NCBI GenBank assembly: GCA_902797965.1
Contig: CADBUY010000006.1
Span: 1 to 64,000 of the forward strand
Reading direction: 5' to 3'
Length of the DNA stretch: 64,000 nt
Source: an uncultured bacterium
Lineage (GTDB): Bacteria; Cyanobacteriota; Vampirovibrionia; Gastranaerophilales; Gastranaerophilaceae
The translations under genes and the position numbers were made by a program. Of the stretch, positions 54,198-62,959 are shown in pieces (within the stretch, counting starts at the first letter, position 1; every line of letters starts with the position of its first letter). The notes under the pieces were generated by a model. The model had not been told where the DNA came from, ran no database searches, and was given only the letters and a program-made list of their open reading frames with translations.

Positions 54198-54933
54198 TAT
54201 CTTTCATTATTTTTGTCAGGTATGATTGTAATTGTTTAACTTGTTTAGGTTTCATAGCTTTAATTTGACCCTTTTTTAGTCCTTCAAGTGTAATTATAGC
54301 GTGTTGTATTCTTTTTAAAACTTTTACTTCAAAACCAAGTTTTGCAAACATTTTACGAATTTGTCTGTTAATTCCCTGATAAAGTACAACCTGAATAACA
54401 GATGATTTATTTGTAACTTCAATCGGTACGGTTTCAGCAAATGCTATTTTCTTTTCATTTGTGTCTGTAATTATTTCAATTCCGTCAAACATTTCTTTTG
54501 CATGATTTTCTGTAAATCTTCCGTTTATTGTAACCATGTAAACTTTTGGAACTTTTATAGACGGATGAGTCATTTGATTGATAAGCTCTCCATCGTTAGT
54601 CATAATTAATAATCCTGTAGAGTCTTTATCCAGCCTTCCAACAGGTTTTAGATGTTTTAATTCAGCAGGTATTAAGTCGTATATCGTTTTTCTGCCTTTT
54701 TCATCATTTTGTGTTGTTATATATCCTGCAGGTTTATAGAAACGATAATATTCTAATGCTTGCGGTTTTACTGTATTTCCATCAACAGTTACTTTGTCTT
54801 TTTCGCGAACATAAAAACCAAGTTCTGTGATTATTTTACCGTTAACGCTGACTTTACCGTCTGTAATCAGCTCATCTGCTTTTCTTCGTGAGCATATTCC
54901 CGTTGATGCTATATATTTATTTAATCTGGGCAT
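54184..54933 (-). CDS. 16S/23S rRNA pseudouridine synthase (RsuA/RluB family)
   Basis: 249 aa. N-terminal S4 RNA-binding domain (RLNKYIASTGICSRRKADEL) and the catalytic GRLDKDSTGLLIMTNDG with the essential Asp; C-terminal QGINRQIRKMFAKLG. Closest layout is RluB (U2605 of 23S rRNA) but RsuA-type specificity cannot be excluded. Starts 2 bp after the thioesterase stop. Confidence 0.92.
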   Translation of the reverse strand: MPRLNKYIASTGICSRRKADELITDGKVSVNGKIITELGFYVREKDKVTVDGNTVKPQALEYYRFYKPAGYITTQNDEKGRKTIYDLIPAELKHLKPVGRLDKDSTGLLIMTNDGELINQMTHPSIKVPKVYMVTINGRFTENHAKEMFDGIEIITDTNEKKIAFAETVPIEVTNKSSVIQVVLYQGINRQIRKMFAKLGFEVKVLKRIQHAIITLEGLKKGQIKAMKPKQVKQLQSYLTKIMKDSENA

Positions 54934-54935
54934 AA

Positions 54936-55346
54936 TTAATCCGCCATTCCTTTTTCACAAGCTAATTTTAATACTTCCGGCATTCTTCTGTATATTCTGC
55001 CCTCACCGTTTACGGCGACTACTTCCACATCTGCATTCGTAAATATTTTATTCGTTTCTTTTTCTTTAATGATTTGATTAAAAGTTACGGTTAGCGGTGA
55101 AATTTTTATAATTTGAGTTTCTACAATTACAGTATTATCTAATTTCGCTGAAGCTTTGTATCTGATATTAATATTTGTAACCGGTATTACAACATCATTT
55201 TCTTTCATAGATACGAGATCAATTCCGAGTTCTCTGCAAAATTCAACTCTAGCCTGCTCCATCCATCTTAAATATGTTCCATGCCATACAACACCGTATG
55301 AATCGGTGTCTGCATAGTATACAGTTTGTTCTAATACATGTTTCAT
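54936..55346 (-). CDS. Hotdog-fold acyl-CoA thioesterase (YbgC/4HBT family)
   Basis: 136 aa. YYADTDSYGVVWHGTYLRWM carries the catalytic Asp and the family's DxxGHVxxxxY-like block (here GVVWHGTYL), followed by EQARVEFCRELGID and VPVTNINIRYKASAKLDNTV. Hydrolyses short acyl- or hydroxybenzoyl-CoA esters. First gene of a three-gene minus-strand operon with rluB and coaE. Confidence 0.9.
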   Translation of the reverse strand: MKHVLEQTVYYADTDSYGVVWHGTYLRWMEQARVEFCRELGIDLVSMKENDVVIPVTNINIRYKASAKLDNTVIVETQIIKISPLTVTFNQIIKEKETNKIFTNADVEVVAVNGEGRIYRRMPEVLKLACEKGMAD

Positions 55347-55418
55347 AAATTAGTTTCCTTATTCTTATAACTAAATTATTATAACATGGTAGAATATTTA
55401 TAATAGGAGGTATTTAAT

Positions 55419-55802
55419 ATGAAATTTTTACATACAATGATAAGGGTTAAAAATATAGATGATTCATTAAAGTTTTATACAGAACTCATGGATATGCATA
55501 TTGTTGAAAAAAGGCGTTTAGATGATTGCTGGCTTTATTTTTTGTCAGATGAAGAAAATACTTGTCAGTTAGAACTTACATATAATGATGAAACACCTGA
55601 TAACGGTTATGATATTGGAACCGGTTTTGGCCATCTTGCTTATCATGTAGATTCATTTGATGAATTTTCTGAAAAACTTTATAAACTAGGATATAAGTAC
55701 CTTTATGAGCCGTTTGATTTGACAGGAAAAGGTTCTATGATAGCTTTTATAAATGATCCTGACGGATATGAAATAGAACTTATTCAAAGTGTTGTCTGGT
55801 AG
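55419..55802 (+). CDS. VOC-family protein, lactoylglutathione lyase-like
   Basis: 127 aa glyoxalase I fold: FLHTMIRVKNIDDSLKFYTEL (metal His), QLELTYN (Glu), FGHLAYHVDSFDEF (His), DPDGYEIELIQ (Glu), so all four metal ligands are present. Good AGGAGG site. GloA detoxifies methylglyoxal with glutathione or another thiol; thiol use in this organism is unknown. Followed by the promoter of the 53-aa gene. Confidence 0.88.
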   Translation: MKFLHTMIRVKNIDDSLKFYTELMDMHIVEKRRLDDCWLYFLSDEENTCQLELTYNDETPDNGYDIGTGFGHLAYHVDSFDEFSEKLYKLGYKYLYEPFDLTGKGSMIAFINDPDGYEIELIQSVVW

Positions 55803-55836
55803 ATATAAAATTTATTTTTACAAATCTTCACATTAC

Positions 55837-55872
55837 ATCAATTTTTTATAAATTAATGACTTTATATATATG
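55837..55872 (+). promoter_or_regulatory. Shared bipartite promoter-like motif (orphan-gene type)
   Basis: ATCAAT (55837-55842), 15 nt, GACTTTATATATATG (55858-55872), about 57 nt before ATG 55930. Preceded by TTACAAATCTTCACATT, which resembles the sequence before 35504. Confidence 0.6.
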
Positions 55873-55929
55873 TAAGCATTTATATATGGGGAATTTATAT
55901 AGGAAAATTTAAGTAAGGAGATTAAGAAA

Positions 55930-56091
55930 ATGAATTTGACGTATCGTAAGTTGGCAATGCTTGAAAAAGATTTTATTGCTAAAGAAGAAGCTGCAAAAAT
56001 CGAAGGATTTTATGCTAGCCCGGTTGACAAGGATTTGCAAGATAGAGTTTCTTTTTTACTTAATCAGGTAAGAACTCAGACTATCGTCTAG
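55930..56091 (+). CDS. Small orphan protein (53 aa)
   Basis: Starts MNLTYRKLAMLEKDFIAKEE and ends NQVRTQTIV. Strong AAGGAG 11 nt upstream, own promoter motif, and own terminator (56119-56152), so very likely a real monocistronic gene. Charged helical N-terminal half with alternating Lys/Glu; no membrane segment. Not recognised. Confidence 0.75.
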   Translation: MNLTYRKLAMLEKDFIAKEEAAKIEGFYASPVDKDLQDRVSFLLNQVRTQTIV

Positions 56092-56118
56092 ATCGTTTGA
56101 TGTAATATGATATTATTA

Positions 56119-56152
56119 AAAGCTATACAGTTTTATCACTGCATAGCTTTTG
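56119..56152 (+). terminator. Terminator of the 53-aa gene
   Basis: AAAGCTAT-A-CAG / CTG-C-ATAGCTTTT stem with one internal mismatch and an 8-nt loop, ending in TTTTG. Confidence 0.75.
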
Positions 56153-56243
56153 TCGTGCAAAAGCTTAAAAAAATGTTAAGCACTAATTTTATTCCAAGTT
56201 ATGTGTTATAATATCTACAGTATATAAGAAGAGGAGAGTATAT

Positions 56244-56972
56244 ATGTCAAATCCTATTTTGAATGAGAAAAATTTTAACGAACAGGAACGTGTATATGAT
56301 GGTTTGCCAATGACAATTAACGGAACAATTCAAGTATCGTTATTTCTTGGTTTGTTACTAGTTTGTGCTGCTTCTTTTGTTTGGACAAGATATAGTGCAG
56401 GTATGACTGATATGGCAATGATGTTGACAGGCGGCGGAGCTATACTTGGTTTTATTCTTGCTTTGATAATTTCATTTACAAGAATAAAATACTTGGTTCC
56501 GGTTTATGCTGCTTGTGAAGGTTGTGCAATAGGTGGTATTTCTGCAATTTTTGAAACACAAATGCCCGGTATTGTTATTCAGGCAGTTGCAGGTACTTTT
56601 GCAGCTTTGTTTGCAATGCTTCTTCTTTATAGAACGAGAATTATAACAGTTACTGAGAAGTTTAGAAGTGTTATATTTATCACTACGGCATCTATAGCAG
56701 GTGTTTATCTTGTTGATATAATCGGCAGATGGTTATTCCATATGCATGTGCCTCTTATTAATTCTGCTTCACCTGCAGGTATTTTAGTTAGCGTAATTAT
56801 TGTTGCGGTTGCAGCATTAAATCTGATATTAGATTTTGAGTATATTGAAAAAGGCGAACAAATGATGCTTCCAAAAGATTATGAATGGTTTGCATCATTT
56901 GGACTTATGGTTACATTAGTTTGGTTGTATTTAGAAATACTAAAACTACTTGCTAAGATTAATAAAAAATAG
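56244..56972 (+). CDS. Bax inhibitor-1/YccA-like membrane protein
   Basis: 242 aa with six to seven hydrophobic helices. Starts with a soluble tail (NEKNFNEQERVYDGLPMTING) and then segments such as LFLGLLLVCAASFVW and PVYAACEGCAIGGISAIFE, typical of the bacterial BaxI_1 (YccA-like) group, including the EGxxxGxxS motif. Members are ion- or pH-related membrane proteins of unclear role. Strong GAGGAG site. Confidence 0.8.
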   Translation: MSNPILNEKNFNEQERVYDGLPMTINGTIQVSLFLGLLLVCAASFVWTRYSAGMTDMAMMLTGGGAILGFILALIISFTRIKYLVPVYAACEGCAIGGISAIFETQMPGIVIQAVAGTFAALFAMLLLYRTRIITVTEKFRSVIFITTASIAGVYLVDIIGRWLFHMHVPLINSASPAGILVSVIIVAVAALNLILDFEYIEKGEQMMLPKDYEWFASFGLMVTLVWLYLEILKLLAKINKK

Positions 56973-56978
56973 TCATTT

Positions 56979-56999
56979 AGGGTCGGGTTTATCCTGACC
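56979..56999 (+). terminator. Hairpin after the BaxI-like gene
   Basis: GGGTCGGG-TTTAT-CCTGACCC, 8-bp stem with one G-T pair, 6 bp past the stop; only a weak T-run follows. Belongs to the GTCGGGTT/AACCCGAC hairpin family. Confidence 0.5.
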
Positions 57000-57023
57000 C
57001 GTTGTTTAATAAATGAGGATTAG

Positions 57024-58160
57024 ATGGAAAGTTATATTGTGTATCTCTCTTGTTTTTTTATGGGTGCTGTGACATCATGTGTAATTCTGATATTATTTTT
57101 TAACAAAATAAAATCAATTATTAATAATGATTTTATTAAACTGGCAAATAATGCTGTTAAAAGTGAACAAGAGGATATGCGTAAGCAAAACAGAGAAGCA
57201 CTTGCTGAAAAATTGGAACCTCTTTCTAAAGAATTATCCGAGGTTAAGTCAAAGGTTGAAACATTCAATATCTCAGGAGTAGAGAATACAGCGAAAATAG
57301 TTGAACAACTTAATATATTAGCTAAAAATAATAAATCTATAGAACAAGAAGCTAAGAATTTAACGAATGCTTTAACAAAGAACCAAAACATTAAAGGTGC
57401 TTATGGAGAAGGTATTCTCGATACAATTCTCCAAAATTGCGGAATGCAGGAAGGAATACATTATTTTAAACAATATTCAGCTTATTCTGAAAATTTAAAT
57501 GATGATACTACACATAAAATCAGACCTGATATAGTTATTAATCTTCCACGCGGACGCCATTTAATTGTTGATTCAAAAGTTACTTTAAAAAGTTATTTAG
57601 ATTATATTAATGATAATTCAAGGTTAAAAGAATTTAAAGCAGAAGTTAAGAAACGTATAAATGATTTGGCTCAAAAAAACTATAGTCAAGCAGAAGGAAT
57701 TGAGCAGCCTGATTTTGTGTTAATGTATATTCCGATAGAATCTTCGTTAAATATTTTGTATGAGGACTCAGATATAATTAATTATGCTTACAAGTCAAAT
57801 ATTATAATTGTCGGAACCGCTTCTCTTCTTGTTGCTATAAGGTTAGTAAATCAGCTATTTGCTCAGCAGAAACAGAATGATAATCTTAAACAAATTGTAA
57901 AAGCGGGAACTAATTTGTATGAAACGTTTTCTCAGTTATGCGAAGAACTTATACAAATTCAAAAAGATTTTGATGAACTTTCTCAGCAATTTACAACAGC
58001 TATTAATAGATTTCGGCGCTCTAATAAAAATAAACCGAGTATTTTTTCTCAGGTTAATGAATTAAAAAATTTAGGGATTTCAAGTCAAAAAGAGATTCCT
58101 GCAAATTTATTAGAAGATTTTGACAATGATTTTAAACATGAGGTTACAATAAATGACTAA
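57024..58160 (+). CDS. rmuC: DNA recombination protein RmuC
   Basis: 378 aa. N-terminal membrane anchor (LSCFFMGAVTSCVILILFF), a coiled coil to about residue 120, then the nuclease-like RmuC domain with KGAYGEGILDTILQNCGM, RPDIVINLPRGRHLIVDSKV and FVLMYIPIESSLNILYED. Restrains DNA rearrangements in E. coli. Overlaps the response regulator gene by 8 bp. Confidence 0.93.
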   Translation: MESYIVYLSCFFMGAVTSCVILILFFNKIKSIINNDFIKLANNAVKSEQEDMRKQNREALAEKLEPLSKELSEVKSKVETFNISGVENTAKIVEQLNILAKNNKSIEQEAKNLTNALTKNQNIKGAYGEGILDTILQNCGMQEGIHYFKQYSAYSENLNDDTTHKIRPDIVINLPRGRHLIVDSKVTLKSYLDYINDNSRLKEFKAEVKKRINDLAQKNYSQAEGIEQPDFVLMYIPIESSLNILYEDSDIINYAYKSNIIIVGTASLLVAIRLVNQLFAQQKQNDNLKQIVKAGTNLYETFSQLCEELIQIQKDFDELSQQFTTAINRFRRSNKNKPSIFSQVNELKNLGISSQKEIPANLLEDFDNDFKHEVTIND

Positions 58161-58848
58161 AATTTTGGTAATAGATGATGACAGTGCAATAAATGAATTA
58201 ATTAAAATTAACCTTGAATTACAAGGGTATGAAGTAACACAAGCATTTAATGGTATTGAGGGGTTTGCAAAAGCTAAGCAGGAAGTGCCGGCTCTAATAG
58301 TTCTAGATGTTATGATGCCGGAGGTCGATGGTTTTACAGTCGCTCAAAGAATCAGACAATGTCCTGAAATATCTGAAACCCCAATAATTATGCTTACAGC
58401 GCTTTCTCATTTAAATGATAAAGTGAACGGATTCAACATAGGTGTTGACGATTATTTAACTAAACCGTTTGAGGTTGATGAACTCATTGTGCGAGTAAGA
58501 GCTCTTTTGAAACGTACTAAACAAATTCCTAAATCATCTGCAGTCAGAGAACTTTTAACATATAAAGAGATTACTCTAATTCCGGAAGCATATAGTGTTA
58601 AGATAAATGATAAAATCCAAAAATTAACTCCTATTGAATTTGATATTTTTAATCTCTTATTCCAAAACCATGGGAATATGGTCTCAGGAGAAAAACTGTT
58701 AAAAGAAATTTGGGGATATGAACCGGATGATAATGTAGAAACAATAAGAGTCCATATTCGACATTTACGTTCAAAAATTGATAAAATATCTGATGGGAAA
58801 AAATATATAGAAACCATCTATGGTGGTGGTTATAAGTTAAATGTATAG
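58153..58848 (+). CDS. OmpR-type response regulator
   Basis: 231 aa. Receiver domain with ILVIDDDSAINELI (acidic pocket), phospho-acceptor Asp52 in LIVLDVMMPEVDGF, TALSH and TKPFEVDELIVRV (Lys). Winged-helix output with SGEKLLKEIWGYEPDDNVETIRVHIRHLRSKI. Resembles cyanobacterial RpaA/RpaB in general layout. No kinase is adjacent; the histidine kinase at 22814 is a possible but unproven partner. Translationally coupled to rmuC. Confidence 0.93.
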   Translation: MTKILVIDDDSAINELIKINLELQGYEVTQAFNGIEGFAKAKQEVPALIVLDVMMPEVDGFTVAQRIRQCPEISETPIIMLTALSHLNDKVNGFNIGVDDYLTKPFEVDELIVRVRALLKRTKQIPKSSAVRELLTYKEITLIPEAYSVKINDKIQKLTPIEFDIFNLLFQNHGNMVSGEKLLKEIWGYEPDDNVETIRVHIRHLRSKIDKISDGKKYIETIYGGGYKLNV

Positions 58849-58941
58849 TTTTGTAACAAAAAATGTTAAGTTTGAAATTATCTTTGCTTTAAATTGTTTA
58901 TTATATTAGAGAGTATTTGTACTTAAAATGGAGTATAATAA

Positions 58942-59877
58942 ATGGATCAGGACTATCTGTGTATAAGCATACCTACAGAGTTGCAGCAATATACAAAAAT
59001 AGTTTCTAATATAAATGATAATACAGAACATCCAATTAAGGAAGTTAATACAGATTTTGGCGTTAAGTTGATAAAAGATGATAAAGGAAACTTAATTCAT
59101 GCAGCTTACTATTCCGAATCAGGTGAACTTCTGAAGAAAATATTTTATGATGGCCCCACAGTATCTTCAATTGAACATTACAGGTATAATTTGTTATGTT
59201 CTATTGAAAAATATAATAACGGAAAAATTACCAGAAAAACAAAATTTAATCGATTTAGAAAGCCTATATGTATTGTTAATTATGAATATAACCGTAAAGA
59301 CCAAATAACAGCTATTCGAAAATTTGCTAATGATAACAGATATGAAGTTGAATATGGTTATGATGAATTAATGCGCGTGAATAGCAGGATTATAAAAGTT
59401 AATAATAATATTGTGGCAGAGCAAAGATACAGGTACGACATACTTGACAGAATTGTTGAGTATAAGGATGAAAATCAAACAATAACAGTAAAAAAATTAA
59501 ATCCTAAAAATGAGTTATTAAGTTATTCTATTACTGATAAAGTCGGAAATACTATAATGATTATTAACAAGTATTTATGTTCTGACTATATAGGTACTGA
59601 AATAGAGCTTAATGGGCATAAAACAACAGTATGTGATAAAAGTTACGTTGATAATATAATGCTTAAAAAACCCTTTACAAGTGAGGACGACTTAGATTTG
59701 GTAATGTCGAAAATGATTTATAAAAATAATCATGAACGAACATCAAATATTGCTCCAATAACAAAAAGAACGAGTAATACGGATATTACCAATGTTGTAA
59801 TTAATGAAAATATAAATATATCAACAAAACCGTTGCCAATATCTATGCGAAAATTACGGTTGCTTCAAATAGCATAA
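58942..59877 (+). CDS. Cytoplasmic protein with RHS/YD-like repeats
   Basis: 311 aa, GGAG upstream. Residues about 45-200 contain a run of YD-type repeats: YSESGELLKKIFYDG, then YRYNLLCSIEKYNNGKITRK, YEYNRKDQITAIRKF, VEYGYDELMRVNSR and YRYDILDRIVEYKD. RHS/YD repeats normally occur in large secreted shells; here the protein is short, has no signal peptide and no toxin C terminus, so it is not a typical RHS toxin. The C-terminal third is unique. Terminator follows directly. Confidence 0.65.
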   Translation: MDQDYLCISIPTELQQYTKIVSNINDNTEHPIKEVNTDFGVKLIKDDKGNLIHAAYYSESGELLKKIFYDGPTVSSIEHYRYNLLCSIEKYNNGKITRKTKFNRFRKPICIVNYEYNRKDQITAIRKFANDNRYEVEYGYDELMRVNSRIIKVNNNIVAEQRYRYDILDRIVEYKDENQTITVKKLNPKNELLSYSITDKVGNTIMIINKYLCSDYIGTEIELNGHKTTVCDKSYVDNIMLKKPFTSEDDLDLVMSKMIYKNNHERTSNIAPITKRTSNTDITNVVINENINISTKPLPISMRKLRLLQIA

Positions 59878-59880
59878 ATA

Positions 59881-59913
59881 AAAGGGTAAGTTAACAAGAT
59901 AACTTACCCTTTT
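59881..59913 (+). terminator. Terminator after the YD-repeat gene
   Basis: AAAGGGTAAGTTA-ACAAGA-TAACTTACCCTTTT, a perfect 13-bp stem with a T-run. Confidence 0.9.
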
Positions 59914-59971
59914 ACAAATATTAAATTCTATAGTATAATTAACCTGTTAGCAATAGTTATCAGGAGGGTCT

Positions 59972-60370
59972 ATGAAGGAAGAGTTTAGTACAAATGCAAG
60001 ACGTTGGTATGATAAGGATCCTGTATTGTCATCTGCTATGAAAACGTTGGAAGAATCTGATGATGAAACACAGATTAAAGTAGCGTTAAATTTAATAAAA
60101 ATTATTACTGAGCATCACTTGTCCAGTACAGAATATGAATCTGTTGAAGATATTGTTTCTGCAACAGAAGATGTTTTGGATGATTCAAAACATGGCCGCT
60201 GGTATGACTTAGATGGTACATTAAGAACAGCAATAAGTTTGTTGCAGAATTGTCCTGAATCTACAAGAAAAGTTATCGCTAAAGAAATGGCTAAAAATGT
60301 TATTGAAACTATCAAGAAAGAAGATCAAGATGATGTCGATGATGTTGAGATAGAAATTCCTAACGAATAG
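59972..60370 (+). CDS. Hypothetical protein with internal duplication
   Basis: 132 aa, AGGAGG upstream. Two halves share a motif: ARRWYDKDPVLSSAMKTLEE (from about residue 9) and HGRWYDLDGTLRTAISLLQN (from about residue 76), each followed by a helical stretch (VALNLIKIITEH; IAKEMAKNVIETI). The conserved pattern is RWYDxDxxLxxAxxxL. Acidic C-terminal tail. No known family. A shared terminator separates it from mutS2 on the other strand. Confidence 0.7.
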   Translation: MKEEFSTNARRWYDKDPVLSSAMKTLEESDDETQIKVALNLIKIITEHHLSSTEYESVEDIVSATEDVLDDSKHGRWYDLDGTLRTAISLLQNCPESTRKVIAKEMAKNVIETIKKEDQDDVDDVEIEIPNE

Positions 60371-60394
60371 GCGTTTATAAAAGCTATAATAGAT

Positions 60395-60422
60395 AAAAGA
60401 CGGATAATAAAATCCGTCTTTT
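60395..60422. terminator. Bidirectional terminator between the duplicated-motif gene and mutS2
   Basis: AAAAGACGGAT / ATCCGTCTTTT, an 11-bp perfect stem with an AATAAA loop; T-runs on both strands. It overlaps the last bases of mutS2. Confidence 0.85.
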
Positions 60423-62787
60423 ATTTTATATCTACTACGCTAACTCCGTCTCCACCTTCAGCTTCTTCTCCTACTCTGAATTTTGCTACATAAGGTGATG
60501 TTGAAATAAATTCTCTGATTGCTGATTTCAACGCACCGGTTCCATGTCCATGTATAATATAAACCGGACTTAAGTTTGCTAAACTTGCCTTATCAAAATA
60601 GTATTCAAGTTCATCCAGTGCTTCTTCGACTCGATGTCCTCTAAGGTCAATTGTATTTGATATATTTACTCTTTTTAGGCTGAAACTTTCTGTATTTTTT
60701 ACAGCTCCAACCGGTAAATTTACTTTCTTCGTCATATTAGGATCAAATACTGCTAATTTATTTTTGTTAATTTTAGTTTTAATCATACCCATCTGTATAT
60801 AAAGCGAGTCATTTTTATCCGGTAATGAAAGTACTATTACAGGTTGATTAAGCTCTTTTATCATAACTTTATCTTTTGGCTGAACAATTGACCAATCAAG
60901 TTCCAGATACTGTTCTTTTTCTTCAACTTGCTTCATATCATCTCTGAAACCTTGCTCAAGTTTTGCCAGTCTTGCATAAGAACGTCTTGCTATTTTTTCG
61001 GATTTTTCTTTCCTAAGTTCTGTTAAAATCTCTTTTATTGTATCTTTTGCATTTTCTAATTGTCCTTCAAATTTATCTTTAATAATTTTAAGGCTTTTTT
61101 TCTTTTCTTTTTTCTGCTCATTAAGTTCTTTTTCATAATACTTCTTTAATTCAGCGGCTTCAGTGTTAAGATTTTCTGCTTCTTTTAAATTTGTGTCAAG
61201 TTTTTGCTGTGTATCCTGTAATTTTTCAACTACTATGCTTGAACTATCTCTTTGTGTTATAAGCAGTTCTTTAGCTTCCCATACTAAATCTTTATCCAAA
61301 CCTAAATTTGCAGCTATAGATATAGCATTGCTTAATCCAGGGATGCCAATTACGAGTTTATACGTAGGAGAAAGTGATTCAGTGTCAAATTCTACCGAAG
61401 CATTTTTAAAATACGGATTAGTGTATTCTAATGTTTTCAATTCTCCATAGTGCGTTGTTATAACAGATTGTGCTTGTTTTTTTACAAGTTCTTTTAAGAT
61501 TACTTCTGCCAGAACTGCTCCCTCTTGAGGATCAGTGCCCGCACATAATTCATCAATCAATACAAATGTATCAGAGTCAGCCAGACTGAGTATTTCAATT
61601 ACATTTTTCATGTGCGATGAAAATGTTGACAAGTTTTGCAAAATACTTTGTTCATCACCAATATCGGCAAGTACTTTTTCGAATGGGTAAATATGAGCTT
61701 CTGCGCACGGTAAGAAAAGTCCTGATTTCATCATTAAGATAAACAGACCGACTGTTTTTAGCGTAACTGTTTTCCCTCCGGTGTTAGAACCTGTAATAAT
61801 GATTGACTTATATCCTTTGCCAATCTCAAAATCATTTTCAACAATTTTATTGACTCTTCCAATCAAAAGAGGATGACGCATTAAATCAATTTTAATCATC
61901 TTATCTAATGATATATTAGGTTCAATTGCTTGAATTTTTATTGCATATCTTGCTTTTGCAAAATGAAAATCAATCTCGGCAAGCATCTTTTCCATGCTTA
62001 TAAGATTGTCCATCTCACTGCGTACTTCTTTGCTTAGTTCAGTTAATATTCTAATTATTTCGGCGTATATTTTTGATTTTAATTCTCTGATTTTATTGTT
62101 TAGAGGTACGATTGAAGCCGGCTCAATATAAAATGTTCTGTTAGTAGCGGATACGTCATGAACAATGCCGCCAACTTTGCTTTTAGAAGATGCTTTTACC
62201 TGAAATACTATTCTGTCATCTCTAAGCGTGTAAATATTTTCCTGTAAATGCTTTTGAAATTCAGGCGAATTCATTAAACCCTGAACAGATTTTTTCAGGT
62301 TAGTTTCTGTATCTTTTAATGATGAATATAAGCCTTTTAATTCTTTATTTGCATTTTGCTTAACCATCATATTGTCATCAAATGTATCAAAAATTTTATT
62401 TTCAAGTTCTTTATTTGTGTATAAATTTTCTGCTAAACGACTCATCTGTGTATCAAAAGGTAAATTTTCTTTTAGAAAATTCCTAACGACTCTTGATGTC
62501 TGAAGCGATTTTGCTACATCAATTAATTCTTCTTCGACAAAGTATTCACTTTTTTCTCTTAATTTAGAAAAGTTTTCAATTTTATCTATCGGAATATCTC
62601 TTGATAAATCTAATAAATCTTTAGCCTCTCTTGTAAGTACAATTTGATTATGAATATCTTCCTGCTTAACAAAAGGTGTTAAATCCAGACATAACCTTCT
62701 TGATTGCTCTGTTTTAGCAAATTTAGAAAGTTCAGCCAGTATTTTATCATATTCTAGTGCTATTTGTGATTTTTGGATAATTGACAT
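60421..62787 (-). CDS. mutS2: MutS2 (endonuclease MutS2/ribosome rescue ATPase)
   Basis: 788 aa. N-terminal MutS core; Walker A ITGSNTGGKTVTLKTVG, then DIGDEQSILQNLSTFSSHM (Walker B region) and DELCAGTDPQEGAVLAEV; long coiled coil about 520-640; C-terminal Smr domain with DLRGHRVEEALDELE and YIIHGHGTGALKSAIR. MutS2 suppresses homologous recombination, and in Bacillus it also splits collided ribosomes. The nuclease DLR motif is intact. Monocistronic, terminator shared with the convergent gene. Confidence 0.96.
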   Translation of the reverse strand: MSIIQKSQIALEYDKILAELSKFAKTEQSRRLCLDLTPFVKQEDIHNQIVLTREAKDLLDLSRDIPIDKIENFSKLREKSEYFVEEELIDVAKSLQTSRVVRNFLKENLPFDTQMSRLAENLYTNKELENKIFDTFDDNMMVKQNANKELKGLYSSLKDTETNLKKSVQGLMNSPEFQKHLQENIYTLRDDRIVFQVKASSKSKVGGIVHDVSATNRTFYIEPASIVPLNNKIRELKSKIYAEIIRILTELSKEVRSEMDNLISMEKMLAEIDFHFAKARYAIKIQAIEPNISLDKMIKIDLMRHPLLIGRVNKIVENDFEIGKGYKSIIITGSNTGGKTVTLKTVGLFILMMKSGLFLPCAEAHIYPFEKVLADIGDEQSILQNLSTFSSHMKNVIEILSLADSDTFVLIDELCAGTDPQEGAVLAEVILKELVKKQAQSVITTHYGELKTLEYTNPYFKNASVEFDTESLSPTYKLVIGIPGLSNAISIAANLGLDKDLVWEAKELLITQRDSSSIVVEKLQDTQQKLDTNLKEAENLNTEAAELKKYYEKELNEQKKEKKKSLKIIKDKFEGQLENAKDTIKEILTELRKEKSEKIARRSYARLAKLEQGFRDDMKQVEEKEQYLELDWSIVQPKDKVMIKELNQPVIVLSLPDKNDSLYIQMGMIKTKINKNKLAVFDPNMTKKVNLPVGAVKNTESFSLKRVNISNTIDLRGHRVEEALDELEYYFDKASLANLSPVYIIHGHGTGALKSAIREFISTSPYVAKFRVGEEAEGGDGVSVVDIK

Positions 62788-62959
62788 TGTACCTAGATTA
62801 TAGGTAAAAAAGATTTTTGCCGCAAGTATTTTGCAGAATGTTTTTATAATAGTTATTATTCTAGTACATAAAGTGTAATTATTTGTTAGTATACCTTTAC
62901 ATTTACCCCTAAAAATAGTAAAATAATTAAGTTATAACTATTTAAAGAGAGGATTTTAT

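Noticed and set aside
58942-59877. RHS toxin
   Set aside because: Too short, no signal peptide, no variable toxin tip, no immunity gene next to it.
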